64,000 nucleotides of DNA from Solanum dulcamara. Its lineage: Eukaryota; Streptophyta; Magnoliopsida; Solanales; Solanaceae. Within the stretch, counting starts at the first letter, position 1; each line of letters starts with the position of its first letter. This document shows positions 11,520 to 23,474 of this stretch, in pieces. A program made the position numbers and the translations under genes. The stretch lies in assembly GCF_947179165.1 (NCBI RefSeq), contig NC_077240.1, forward strand, positions 25,958,001-26,022,000, written 5' to 3'. Below the pieces are notes generated by a model. That model was given only the letters and a program-made list of their open reading frames with translations, searched no databases and was not told the origin of the DNA.

Positions 11520-12307
11520 TAATATACTATAGGCATGGTTTCTGAATGAAATGATATGCTAAAAATTCATTAAAATGTAGACATGATTTCAAAAATAGAA
11601 TAACATGATAAATATTTATTAGAATCTTATAGACATGGTTTTTATATATAACATCATGATAAACATTTATTAAAATCCTATAGGCATGATTTCTAAATTA
11701 ACCTGATGAGAATTATTTATCACGTCCTATGAGCATGACTTCTAGATTGATCACACTATTTGTCACTAATATTAGGGATGATTAATTAGGGAGGTTAATC
11801 TTAACCTATAGACATGATTTCTACCTAAAGTAACCTTCTGAAAATATTCATTAAGTTCTATAGACATGATTTGCTACATGATATTAGCATAAAAAACCTA
11901 TGAACTTGACGTCTAAATAACTAACATGTTGAAAATATTATTAACCTATAACCATGATTTCTAAATGAAGTATATATTGAAAACATTTATTAAATCCTAT
12001 AGATATAATTTTTTTTATGAATTACTGTGATGAAACTAATTCTAGTTCTATAGGGATGATTTTAAATTCTATATAAGATAATATGCTCAAAATATAATTA
12101 AATCCTATAGGCATGATTTTCTATATAAAATGCTATGCTAAATAAATTTTAGAGACATGATTTATTTTTATAATCTTCAAAAAATAATGTATTAATCCTA
12201 TAGACATGATTTCTATATGACATTCCCGATGAAAATCTTATAAGCATGGTTTCTATATGCTTGAAATATTATTAAATCCTATAGGCATAATTTCGATATG
12301 ACATAAT
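11520..12307. repeat. Degenerate tandem array, CCTATAGRCATGATTTC motif
   Basis: About 16-17 units of 40-75 bp, each with a variant of CCTATAGGCATGATTTC followed by AT-rich spacer ending ATTATTAAAT. Examples start near 11532, 11677, 11803, 11856, 11945, 12106, 12200 and 12278. Related units continue right of element A1 (about 22490-22680), so A1 is inserted in the array. The last five bases, ATAAT (12303-12307), are A1's target duplication. Confidence 0.75.
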
Positions 12308-14462
12308 TGTCACGCCCCGAGAGGGTACCCTAGGCGTGGCCGGCACTCAGAAACCATCTCTGGCTTCCGAGAGAACCACTTGGTCTCATTACTCATTTGT
12401 TCATCAGTGGAAGACTTAATAATACTAATGTGGGATTGTCATAATCAAAGGAAAAATAGATAATTCTTAGAAGTAGTAGTTTCTAAGGAGAACTACTCCG
12501 ATTACATCATCAGACTCTGTCTATGAAGCCTCTAATACTCTTAGATGGTGCCAATGACATGTCCATGGCTACCTCAAAAGAAACATCATACTCAACAATA
12601 ATAAAAGGATAAGGAGTTCCTTCGAATACAAGAAGGACTCACCAAATAGCTGAAAAGAAATGATCTTCAACGATGCGCCTGTTGAGGATCTCTAACACCT
12701 GTATCTGCATCATAAAACGATGCAGGTCGAATGACGTCAGTACGTGGAATGTACGAGTATGTAAAATGGCAGGAAGGTAAGGACAGATATCAAGAAACTC
12801 CTCTCAAGAAAACTCAGCTCAGAACTCAACATCATCTCAACATGAATATGTAATGCAAGTTTAAAATATAATAATAAAAATAATAGTAATAAGCAATGCT
12901 TACTCAGTTGGGAGTTTCTCTAACCGACAACCATCACTTATGAGCTAGCGATGATACAACGAAGCGATGTCGTTGCCACATCCATCCAATACCTTGCCAG
13001 GGTAAAGGACATCACCATCTTGGATCCATTCATCAAAGTCCTCTTTTTGGGACTTAAGAGGCATAGCCTCCATCCTACGCTGGCTACGTAGTTCTGGGGT
13101 TTGAGTCAATTAAACTCTTACCCAACTCGGTGCTCAATACTACTCCCAAAATATGTGCTCATATTAAACTCATCATCTAGTCTCATTGGACTTTAATTTA
13201 AATCATCAAACTCATCTCATTTCATGTTCATCAATCATTATACTTCCAAAAACATCATTTACATCTCATCAAAACATCTTGCTCAAAATATCATTTTCTC
13301 AAATTCATTCAAATTCAACTCTTTTACTCTTTCAAAACTCAATAAAATACATATATAGTATTAATTCATATAACTCTCTTTTTATCAATAAAAAAAATAA
13401 AAAGCCAACATCTTTACTCAAAACATATGTAAAAATATTCATGAACATCAAATCAATTAGAATTCATGGGAAAGTAGCCATGAACAATAATTCCAATAAT
13501 ATGAGAGATAACAATAATAATAATATTAATGCATAAATATATCAAACTTAATAGAAGAAGAATTAATTCATCTAGAATTCAAGATTTGAATAAAACTCAA
13601 CTATAACTCAATTATAATAAATTTAAATATTGGGCGCATGGACGAACTCAATCCAATGCTATGAAAGCCTTACATACCTTAAATCCGAAGGTTTACTCCG
13701 AATTGGAATACTCTTGGATCCCTAGCCTTTTCTCCTCGTCGGAGTATTTTGTGTACTACCCGGAGTATAAGAATAACCGGAGTAGTATTTTTATACTACT
13801 AAAACTAAAACTATATTTGAGAAGAAGTATATAGAGAGAAGAAATGCTTAGGAAAGCTTGATGAATAAAATGAGGAAATAAGGTGGGTATTTATAGGTGG
13901 GAAAGAGGGACCTAACAATAAATAAAATAATTATAAAGAAAAATCTGAAAATTTAATGGAATATATTGATGTCATGGATGATGGTAAATGGAGGACAATT
14001 TATGTCATGCATGATGTCAAATGCATCTAGATGTTTCCATGGTAGGTAAGATGAGTTCTTTTTAACAGAATACTCATTTTCGAAGCTACGTTTGAATAAG
14101 ATAAATTCCTTATTAGGATTTGGTTTCTTCATAAGAATTGTAGATATGGAAGTCTAGTTTCATATCGTTCAAGAATCAACCAATTTGGAGCAACCTACAG
14201 TGAGATATGAATTTTCTTCTATCAACACTCAATTCTGTCACAGCACTATATCTTGCAAAGATTAATTTATTTGACCTACTTATACTCCGAATTTGAAGTT
14301 ATGTTCTTCATGAAAGTTGTAGGTAAGGATGTTTTGATTACCCAGAAATTTGAATCACCTAATTTGGACCAACCTATGAAAAGTTATGCCCAAAATACAA
14401 AGGCTGTATTATTTTTGTCGAGAATTGAAATACCGACATACAACATTTTAGGGGTTGTTACA
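12308..14462 (-). mobile_element. 3' LTR of A1
   Basis: 2155 bp, + strand TGTCACGCCCC...GGGTTGTTACA. On the - strand a TATA box (CTATAAATA, + 13888-13896) is followed by a CT-rich leader. Open frames inside it, such as the 116-codon one at 13186 and the 90-codon one at 14253, recur in every LTR copy and are not genes. Confidence 0.92.
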
Positions 14463-14478
14463 ATATCTCCCCCTTGGG
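14463..14478 (-). other. Polypurine tract of A1
   Basis: The - strand CCCAAGGGGGAGATAT lies directly before the LTR start TGTAACAACC at 14462. This is the usual primer for plus-strand synthesis in LTR elements. The same motif sits next to the LTRs at 46492 and 58543. Confidence 0.85.
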
Positions 14479-14592
14479 ATCATTCATCCTCGAATGAAGA
14501 TGAAAATAGAAGACATAAAGAATGAATATCATCAATACATCAACTCCGATACTTAAATGGTTAATGACTCAAACTCAAGAATAAACATCGAC

Positions 14593-17500
14593 TCAAAGGT
14601 AGAAGTAAGGAATATTACCTTGAATATCGTCATCAGAAGGCATAAATAGATGAGGATAGTCAGCCTTCATATCTTCTTCAGCTTCCCATGTAGCCTCTTC
14701 AACAAATTGATTTCGCCATAGGACTTTGACAGATGCCACTTCCTTAGTTCTTAATTTGCGAACCTGACGATCAAGAATTTGAACTGGAATCTCTTCATAA
14801 CTCAAACTCTCTTTCACCCCAATGCTCTCAGCTGGGACAACAAGTGAAGGATCTCCCAAACACTTCTTAAGCATAGAGATGTGAAACACGGGATGAATAG
14901 CAGCTAATTCTGGAGGCAACTCCAATTCATCGGCTACGTTACCTACCCTCCTCATAATCTGATAAGGACCAATGTAGCGGGGACTAAGCTTCCCTTTCTT
15001 TCCAAATCTCATCACACCCTTCATGGGTGAAACTTTCAAGTATACTCAATCGTACACTTCGAACTCTAAATCTCTTCTTCTAACATCAATGTAGGATTTT
15101 TGGCGACTTTGAGCAGTCCTCAACCTCTCTTGTATGGTTTTCACCTTCTCCATAGCTTGGTGAACCAAGTCTGGTCCAATCAACTCAGCTTCACCAACTT
15201 CAAACCAACCAATTGGTGATCTACATCTCCTCCTATACAGAGCTTCATAAGGAGCCATTTGAATACTCGAATGGAAACTATTATTGTATGCAAACTCAAT
15301 AAGAGGTAAATGATCATCCCAATTATCTTTGAAGTCAATGACACAGGCTCTTAACATATCCTCCAAAGTCTGTATCGTACGCTCTGCCTGGCCATCTGTT
15401 TGCGGATGAAAAGCAGTACTAAGGTTCACTCTTGAACCCAAGCCCTTCTGAAATGATTTCCAAAACTGAGCAGTAAATTGAGCTCCCCTATCAGAGATGA
15501 TAGACAAAGGAACTCCATGCAGTCTAACAATCTCTCTAAGATACAGTTTGGCATAATCCTCTGCAGTGTTCGTAGTCTTAACCGGCAAGAAATGGGCCGA
15601 TTTGGTCATCCTATCCACAATCACCCAAATAGAGTCATGTTGTTTGCGGGTTCGTGGTAAACCGGTAATGAAGTCCATATTGATCATTTCTCACTTCCAT
15701 TCCGGTATCTCTATATTCTGAGCCACTCCACAAGGCCTTTGGTGCTCAACTTTAACTTGTTGGCAATTTGGGCACTTGGACACAAACTCTGCTATATCTC
15801 TCTTCATTCCACTCCACCAGTATACTTCTCTCAAGTCATGATACATCTTTATTGAACCTGGATGGATGGAATACTTAGAATTATGGGCTTCTTTCATGAT
15901 TCTCTCCCTAATACTATCAACACTTGGAACACATAATCTTTCTTGATATCTCAACACTCCATCTCCCCATTTGGTAAAAGCCATTACCTTCTGCTTGTGA
16001 ACCTCATCCTTCAGTTGAAGAAGAATAGGGTCCTGATCTTGCTTTTCTTTCACCTCTGCAACTAGAGATGATTCGGCTCTATTTCGTACTATTGTACCAC
16101 CCTCACTAGAGTCAATAAGTTGAACTCCCAAACGCGCAAGTCTATGCACTTCCTTTGCCAACTCCTTCTTTTCCTCTTCCACATGAGTTGTACTCCCCAT
16201 AGATAACCTGCTAAGAGCATCAGCAACTACATTTGCTTTACCTGGGTGGTAGAGAATGCTCATGTCATAATCCTTGAGCAACTCTAGCCATCTCCTTTGC
16301 CTCAAATTCAGCTTCTTCTGGCTGAATACATACTGTAAGCTCTTATGGTCTGTGAACACATCCACATGTACATCATAAAGATAGTGACGCCAAATCTTAA
16401 GAGCAAATACCACAGCTGCCAACTCAAGGTCATGAGTGGGGTAGTTCCTCTCATGAGTCTTAAGCTGCCTGGAGGCATAGGCAATGACCTTACCTTTCTG
16501 CATCAATACACATCCCAACCCAACTCTTGAAGCATCACAATAGATTACAAAACCATCCATTCCTTCGGGTAGGGATAGTACTGGAGCAGTAGTCAATCTA
16601 GCTTTCAACTCTTGAAAACTTTTCTCACAAGCATCAGACCATTGAAACTTAGCCTTCTTCTGAGTCAGCTTAGTCAATGGTGAGGATATGGATGAAAATC
16701 CCTCAACAAACCTCCTGTAGTAACCAGCCAAACCTAAGAAACTCCTTATGTCGGTTGGAGAGGTGGGTCGGGGCCAGTTCTTAACTGCCTCAATCTTTTG
16801 AGTATCAACTTGGATTCCATCCCCAGATATAATATGACCTAGGAATGCTACAGACTCAAGCCAAAACTCACACTTTGAAAACTTAGCATACAACTCCTTC
16901 TCCTTAAGAGTTTGAAGTACAATCCTAAGGTGATTAGCATGCTCACTCTTACTTCTAGAGTAGACCAAAATATCATCGATGAAGACAATTACAAACGTAT
17001 CTAGGTATGGCTTGAATACTCGGTTCATGAGGTCCATAAAAGCTGCTGGAGCATTTGTCAATCCAAAGGACATAACAAGAAACTCAAAATGACCATAGCG
17101 GGTTCGAAAAGCCGTCTTCGGGATGTCACATTCTCTCACTTTCAACTGGTGATAGCCTGATCTGAGGTCTATCTTAGAGAAACATGTGGCACCCTGAAGT
17201 TGGTCAAATAAATCATCTATTCTGGGGAGAGGGTACTTGTTTTTAATGGTGACCTTGTTTAGTTGTCGGTAATCAATGCACATTCTAAGGGACCCATCTT
17301 TCTTTCGCACGAATAGGACAGGAGCGCCCCAAGGTGAGACACTTGGCCTAATAAACCCCTTATCTAAGAGGTCTTTCAGTTGTTCTTTCAACTCTTTCAA
17401 CTCAGTAGGAGCTATCCTATAAGGAGGAATGGAGATAGGTTGTGTATCAGGAAAGACATCAATACCAAAGTCTATCTCTCTATCACAAGGGATTCGAGGT

Positions 17501-19320
17501 AGATCCTCAGGAAAGACTTCAGGAAACTCATTCACAATGGGAACTGACTCAAGAGATGGAGTCTGATCATTAATATTTTTGACTCGGACTATATGATATA
17601 TACATCCCTTAGAAATTAATTTTCTGGCCTTAAGGTAGGAAATAAATTTACCCCTAGGCACTACAGAATTCCCCTTCCACTCTAAGATAGGCTCGTTTGG
17701 AAATTGAAACTTGACAATTCGGGTCCTACAATCAACCGAAGCATAACAAGAATAAAGCCAGTCCATACCAAGAATCACATCAAAATCAACCATGTCCAAC
17801 TCAACTAAGTCAGCCATGGTATCCCTATGATAGATTGACACAGTACAATTTCTATAGACCCTCTCAGCTAAGATAGAATCACTAACAGGAGTAGACACAC
17901 TGAAAGGCTCAAGAAGACACTCAGGAAGGATCTCAAATTTACTAGCCAAGTAAGGAGTCACAAAAGATAATGTAGCACCCGGATCAAGTAATGCATACAC
18001 ATCAAAAGAAAGGACTCAGAGCATACCAGTAACAACATCGGGTGCATTCTCTTGGTCTTGGCGACTACCCATAGCATACAGACGGTTGGTTCCCCCACCT
18101 GCACTTGAAGCTGGACCTCTATGATTACCTCTATTCTGTGGAGCTGCAGAAGAAAACTGAGCTCTACTACTTCCATCTCCCTGCCTCTTTGAAGGACACT
18201 CATTCTGGAAGTGACCTATCTTTCCACATCCGTAGCAAGCATTGGTGCCCACACGACACTCTCCCAAATAGAGCCTCCCATATCTAGCACATGGTGGTTT
18301 TCCTCTAGAACCTTGAGCCATACTTAATTGGGACTGAGAACCTTGAGATCGAAAGTTTTGGTGACTTAGCGATCTCTGATCATACCTGTTATTAGGTGTA
18401 AAAGCATTTGTTGGGGAAGGTGCATAATTGGAAGACCTTTTCTGAAAGAAAGAATTGTTACCCTTCCCTTGCTTCTGCTCATTCTCATGCCCAGCAGACT
18501 TAGCCTTCTTGCTTAGGTGTTCTTCTCGGTCCTTTTTCTTGTCATCCTCAACCTGCTGAGCATACACCATCAATCTAGAAAAATCCATGTCAGAAATCAT
18601 TAGCATTGCCTTACATTCTTTCTTTACATGTTTGCCTAGGCCAGAGACAAACTTCCTCATCTTAGACCTCATATGGGGAATCATTTCTGGGGCATATTTG
18701 GACAATTGAATAAACTTCAAACTATATTCTTTCACCGTCATACTCTCTTGCTTGAGGTTCACAAACTCCTCAATTTTTGCTTCACGTAGCTCTTGGGGAA
18801 AAAAGTTATCAAGAAATGCTCTTTCAAACTCATCCCAAAGAGCAGGCTCTGCATCTTCACCTCTACTTTCTTCCCACTGGTTATACCAGACATTTGCGAC
18901 ATCCTTGAGTTGATAAGACACCAACTCAACACCCTCAATCTCTATAGCATGCATCGCTTTTAGTATCTTCCACATCTCATCAATGAAATTTTGGGGGTCT
19001 TCATCAACGTTAGAACCCGTGAAGACCGGTGAATTCATTCTCAGAAAATCTCTGATCCTCGTGGCAGCAGACGGCTCTTGATAACTAGAGTTAGGAGTTG
19101 GTGAACTCTGGCTACTATTTCGAGCAGCCACCAACTGGGTGAGCATAGCAATCGCTCCTCGAAAATCATCCTCAGAAGTAGGAGTGGTCTGAACAGTAGG
19201 TACTTGGGGTACCTCAGTAGACCTTGCAGGTCGGCCCCTAGTTCTCCGTGGAGGCATCACTGCTTGTGGAACCTCAGTGCTGGGAGCGTTCCTCTGACTA
19301 GCTGAACGTTTAGGAGGCAT
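14593..19320 (-). pseudogene. A1 gag-pol polyprotein with three TGA stops
   Basis: One frame of 1576 codons from ATG at 19320 (MPPKRSASQ) to the stop at 14593. The longer ATG at 19341 is less likely because relatives start at MPPKRS. Order: capsid (residues about 90-290), CX2CX4HX4C knuckle CYGCGKIGHFQNEC (about 361-374), aspartic protease with DPGA instead of the usual DS/TGA (about 445), reverse transcriptase FIDDILVYS (about 780), RNase H, integrase with HHCC finger CPNCQQ and catalytic D, D, E (MDF, SDRGAQF, QAERTIQ), GPY region and a chromodomain-like tail ([16 protein letters not shown]). Stops are at 18016-18018, 15691-15693 and 15046-15048. The relative A2 has Arg CGA, Trp TGG and Trp TGG there. 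No frameshift was found. Confidence 0.9.
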
Positions 19321-19520
19321 GTCTGAAACGTGTAAACGCACGAATTAGAAAGAAAGCTTTTATAGAGTTAAACTCTATCGCACGAACTCAGATTATGAAA
19401 GAAGTGAAATAATTCCTAATGTCCTATAGCTTCCTGATTATAAGTGTGGTGCACGACACACCTATAAACAAGACTCTACTAGACACGGCTTCATAGACAC
19501 CCTAGGACTCTTGAACTCTG

Positions 19521-19533
19521 TGCTCTGATACCA
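19521..19533 (-). other. Primer-binding site of A1 (tRNA-iMet type)
   Basis: The - strand reads TGGTATCAGAGCA, the standard match to the 3' end of initiator tRNA-Met, four bases after the end of the 5' LTR at 19538. It fixes the element's direction as - strand. Confidence 0.9.
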
Positions 19534-19537
19534 AGTT

Positions 19538-19820
19538 TGTCAAGCCCCGAGAGGGTACCCTAGGCGTGGCCGGCACTCAGAAACCATCTCTGGCTTCCGA
19601 GAGAACCACTTGGTCTCATTACTCATTTGTTCATCAGCGGAAGACTTAATAATACTAATGTGGGATTGTCATAATCAAAGGAAAAATAGATAATTCTTAG
19701 AAGTAGTAGTTTCTAAGGAGAACTACTCCGATTACATCATCAGACTCTGTCTATGAAGCCTCTAATACTCTTAGATGGTGCCAATGACATGTCAATGGCT
19801 ACCTCAAAAGAAACATCATA
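19538..19820 (-). mobile_element. Partial 5' LTR of A1 (about 283 bp)
   Basis: Matches only the end nearest the primer site of the 2155-bp LTR (compare 12308-12590), with three substitutions (19543, 19638, 19794). It stops at 19820-19822, where the sequence switches to a copy of the left genomic flank. The two joined sequences share only CT at the switch. Confidence 0.88.
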
Positions 19821-20327
19821 CTTAACCTATAGACATGATTTCTACCTAAAGTAACCTTCTGAAAATATTCATTAAGTTCTATAGACATGATTTGCTACAT
19901 GATATTAGCATAAAAACCTATGAACTTGACGTCTAAATAACTAACATGTTGAAAATATTATTAACCTATAACCATGATTTCTAAATGAAGTATATATTGA
20001 AAACATTTATTAAATCCTATAGATATAATTTTTTTTATGAATTACTGTGATGAAACTAATTCTAGTTCTATAGGGATGATTTTAAATTCTATATAAGATA
20101 ATATGCTCAAAATATAATTAAATCCTATAGGCATGATTTTCTATATAAAATGCTATGCTAAATAAATTTTAGAGACATGATTTATTTTTATAATCTTCAA
20201 AAAATAATGTATTAATCCTATAGACATGATTTCTATATGACATTCCCGATGAAAATCTTATAAGCATGGTTTCTATATGCTTGAAATATTATTAAATCCT
20301 ATAGGCATAATTTCGATATGACATAAT
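19821..20327. repeat. Duplicate of the left flank of A1 (copy of 11800-12307)
   Basis: About 507 bp nearly identical to 11800-12307, differing by one A in a run (near 11892 versus 19915). It includes the same ATAAT before an LTR start. Host-flank DNA should not occur inside an element, so this marks a duplication, an exchange with a solo-LTR allele, or an assembly join. Confidence 0.92.
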
Positions 20328-22482
20328 TGTCACGCCCCGAGAGGGTACCCTAGGCGTGGCCGGCACTCAGAAACCATCTCTGGCTTCCGAGAGAACCACT
20401 TGGTCTCATTACTCATTTGTTCATCAGTGGAAGACTTAATAATACTAATGTGGGATTGTCATAATCAAAGGAAAAATAGATAATTCTTAGAAGTAGTAGT
20501 TTCTAAGGAGAACTACTCCGATTACATCATCAGACTCTGTCTATGAAGCCTCTAATACTCTTAGATGGTGCCAATGACATGTCCATGGCTACCTCAAAAG
20601 AAACATCATACTCAACAATAATAAAAGGATAAGGAGTTCCTTCGAATACAAGAAGGACTCACCAAATAGCTGAAAAGAAATGATCTTCAACGATGCGCCT
20701 GTTGAGGATCTCTAACACCTGTATCTGCATCATAAAACGATGCAGGTCGAATGACGTCAGTACGTGGAATGTACGAGTATGTAAAATGGCAGGAAGGTAA
20801 GGACAGATATCAAGAAACTCCTCTCAAGAAAACTCAGCTCAGAACTCAACATCATCTCAACATGAATATGTAATGCAAGTTTAAAATATAATAATAAAAA
20901 TAATAGTAATAAGCAATGCTTACTCAGTTGGGAGTTTCTCTAACCGACAACCATCACTTATGAGCTAGCGATGATACAACGAAGCGATGTCGTTGCCACA
21001 TCCATCCAATACCTTGCCAGGGTAAAGGACATCACCATCTTGGATCCATTCATCAAAGTCCTCTTTTTGGGACTTAAGAGGCATAGCCTCCATCCTACGC
21101 TGGCTACGTAGTTCTGGGGTTTGAGTCAATTAAACTCTTACCCAACTCGGTGCTCAATACTACTCCCAAAATATGTGCTCATATTAAACTCATCATCTAG
21201 TCTCATTGGACTTTAATTTAAATCATCAAACTCATCTCATTTCATGTTCATCAATCATTATACTTCCAAAAACATCATTTACATCTCATCAAAACATCTT
21301 GCTCAAAATATCATTTTCTCAAATTCATTCAAATTCAACTCTTTTACTCTTTCAAAACTCAATAAAATACATATATAGTATTAATTCATATAACTCTCTT
21401 TTTATCAATAAAAAAAATAAAAAGCCAACATCTTTACTCAAAACATATGTAAAAATATTCATGAACATCAAATCAATTAGAATTCATGGGAAAGTAGCCA
21501 TGAACAATAATTCCAATAATATGAGAGATAACAATAATAATAATATTAATGCATAAATATATCAAACTTAATAGAAGAAGAATTAATTCATCTAGAATTC
21601 AAGATTTGAATAAAACTCAACTATAACTCAATTATAATAAATTTAAATATTGGGCGCATGGACGAACTCAATCCAATGCTATGAAAGCCTTACATACCTT
21701 AAATCCGAAGGTTTACTCCGAATTGGAATACTCTTGGATCCCTAGCCTTTTCTCCTCGTCGGAGTATTTTGTGTACTACCCGGAGTATAAGAATAACCGG
21801 AGTAGTATTTTTATACTACTAAAACTAAAACTATATTTGAGAAGAAGTATATAGAGAGAAGAAATGCTTAGGAAAGCTTGATGAATAAAATGAGGAAATA
21901 AGGTGGGTATTTATAGGTGGGAAAGAGGGACCTAACAATAAATAAAATAATTATAAAGAAAAATCTGAAAATTTAATGGAATATATTGATGTCATGGATG
22001 ATGGTAAATGGAGGACAATTTATGTCATGCATGATGTCAAATGCATCTAGATGTTTCCATGGTAGGTAAGATGAGTTCTTTTTAACAGAATACTCATTTT
22101 TGAAGCTACGTTTGAATAAGATAAATTCCTTATTAGGATTTGGTTTCTTCATAAGAATTGTAGATATGGAAGTCTAGTTTCATATCGTTCAAGAATCAAC
22201 CAATTTGGAGCAACCTACAGTGAGATATGAATTTTCTTCTATCAACACTCAATTCTGTCACAGCACTATATCTTGCAAAGATTAATTTATTTGACCTACT
22301 TATACTCCGAATTTGAAGTTATGTTCTTCATGAAAGTTGTAGGTAAGGATGTTGTGATTACCCAGAAATTTGAATCACCTAATTTGGACCAACCTATGAA
22401 AAGTCATGCCCAAAATACAAAGGCTGTATTATTTTTGTCGAGAATTGAAATACCGACATACAACATTTTAGGGGTTGTTACA
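20328..22482 (-). mobile_element. Complete third LTR at the A1 locus
   Basis: 2155 bp, collinear with 12308-14462 at an offset of 8020 bp with three differences seen by eye. It is followed by ATAAT, the same target duplication as on A1's left. With its left flank copy it looks exactly like a solo-LTR allele of the same insertion. Confidence 0.9.
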
Positions 22483-23474
22483 ATAATGTAATAAAATACT
22501 TATTAACAAACTTATAGACATTGTATCTATTAAAGTGGCCTACTAGACATGTAGATGTAGTTTCAATTAATATGCTGAAGATATTAAGCCTAAACTATGA
22601 CATATGATTCAATTAACATGCTGAAATTATTTATCAAAGGCATATGTGCATGATATTTAATAACAGAATGAACGATAGTTTGAACAAAATATATGAGAGT
22701 TGGGCAGGTTATTTAATACATATTAATAAGTAACAATATTAGAATTAGAAGATTGATTAAAATGCATCAAGTTTACCGATATTCAAATAATAGGTTGATC
22801 TTAAAATCTGTGACAGACATATTAAATGGAAGCATCGATAAAAGTATAACTTTAATAATTAAAATTGACTAAGTCCTTTTGGTATATTTATCTAGCGCGC
22901 TCACACACATAAAATTATGTCAAAGTAAAATAAATACAAGTAGCATGCAGATTTTTCCTCCCCTTTCGACAGTCCCCAAATATTCATTATTACTATATGA
23001 GCAGTTTTTTACAGGCCAGAATAATTAAAAAGGGTAATATACAAATAGAGATAAATAAACAAGAACGAAAATTATCTGAATTCTGTTCCAAATGAACTCT
23101 TTATGTGTTGAACTTTGAAGTTCAAACCCTGCTAAACCATACAGAAAATACAAGCAGCATACAAATAATATGGAAGTATAACATGATTATATATTTTATT
23201 TCAATAAACAAATAAATAAAGATAAGCATACAAAATATAATAGATTTATACATGTAAAGAAAAGTTGGGAATAACCTGGATATTTTGATTCGGAGGAATA
23301 AGCAAATAAAAACCTGAATAGAGATGCCAAAACTAGAAAGGGAATCTTAAAGAATGCAAGAGACCCTTTTTTTTCATTTGAGGTATTAAGAATGTAAAGT
23401 AAAAATATTTTCTTCTTTCTTCTTTTTCTTTACTCTGTTCTTCCTCTGTGTTTTTGTTCTTCTCTATGTCTCCC
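22483..23474. other. AT-rich flank, end of degenerate array
   Basis: Up to about 22680 it continues the CATGATTTC-type array (ACTTATAGACATTG, TACTAGACATGTAG). From there to 23474 it is AT-rich with no recognisable feature. On the - strand an 89-codon open frame (23602-23333) crosses the first tandem unit, but its left part has no repeat partner and no recognised domain. Confidence 0.5.

Larger units (their letters stand above)
12308..22482 (-). mobile_element. Ty3/gypsy chromovirus-like LTR retrotransposon A1, rearranged
   Basis: The outer ends are TG...CA LTR termini flanked by ATAAT on both sides (12303-12307 and 22483-22487). Read on the - strand the order is LTR (22482-20328), an extra copy of left-flank DNA (20327-19821), a partial 5' LTR (19820-19538), primer site, gag-pol (19320-14593), polypurine tract and 3' LTR (14462-12308). 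The two complete LTRs are 2155 bp each and by eye differ at only three places (14081, 14334, 14385). The C-terminal YPHLF-type tail fits the chromodomain region of plant Tekay/Del chromoviruses; the clade is inferred. Confidence 0.85.

Noticed and set aside
13186..13536. 116-codon frame, identical at 21206-21556
   Set aside because: Lies inside the A1-type LTR and is Asn/Ser/Ile-rich low complexity. It repeats only because the LTR repeats.
14253..14525. Frame starting MQRLIYL, also at 6160, 22273 and on the - strand at 48332
   Set aside because: Conserved only as LTR DNA. The frame ends differ between copies and it crosses the LTR boundary.
14593..19320. Endogenous pararetrovirus origin for the RT-containing polyproteins
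   Set aside because: The order protease-RT-RNase H-integrase with LTRs and target duplications is Ty3/gypsy. No movement protein or coat protein region is seen.
19521..19533. tRNA-like matches at 19521, 38835, 44053 and 10010
   Set aside because: They are primer-binding sites of LTR elements, only 12-13 bases long. No cloverleaf is present.
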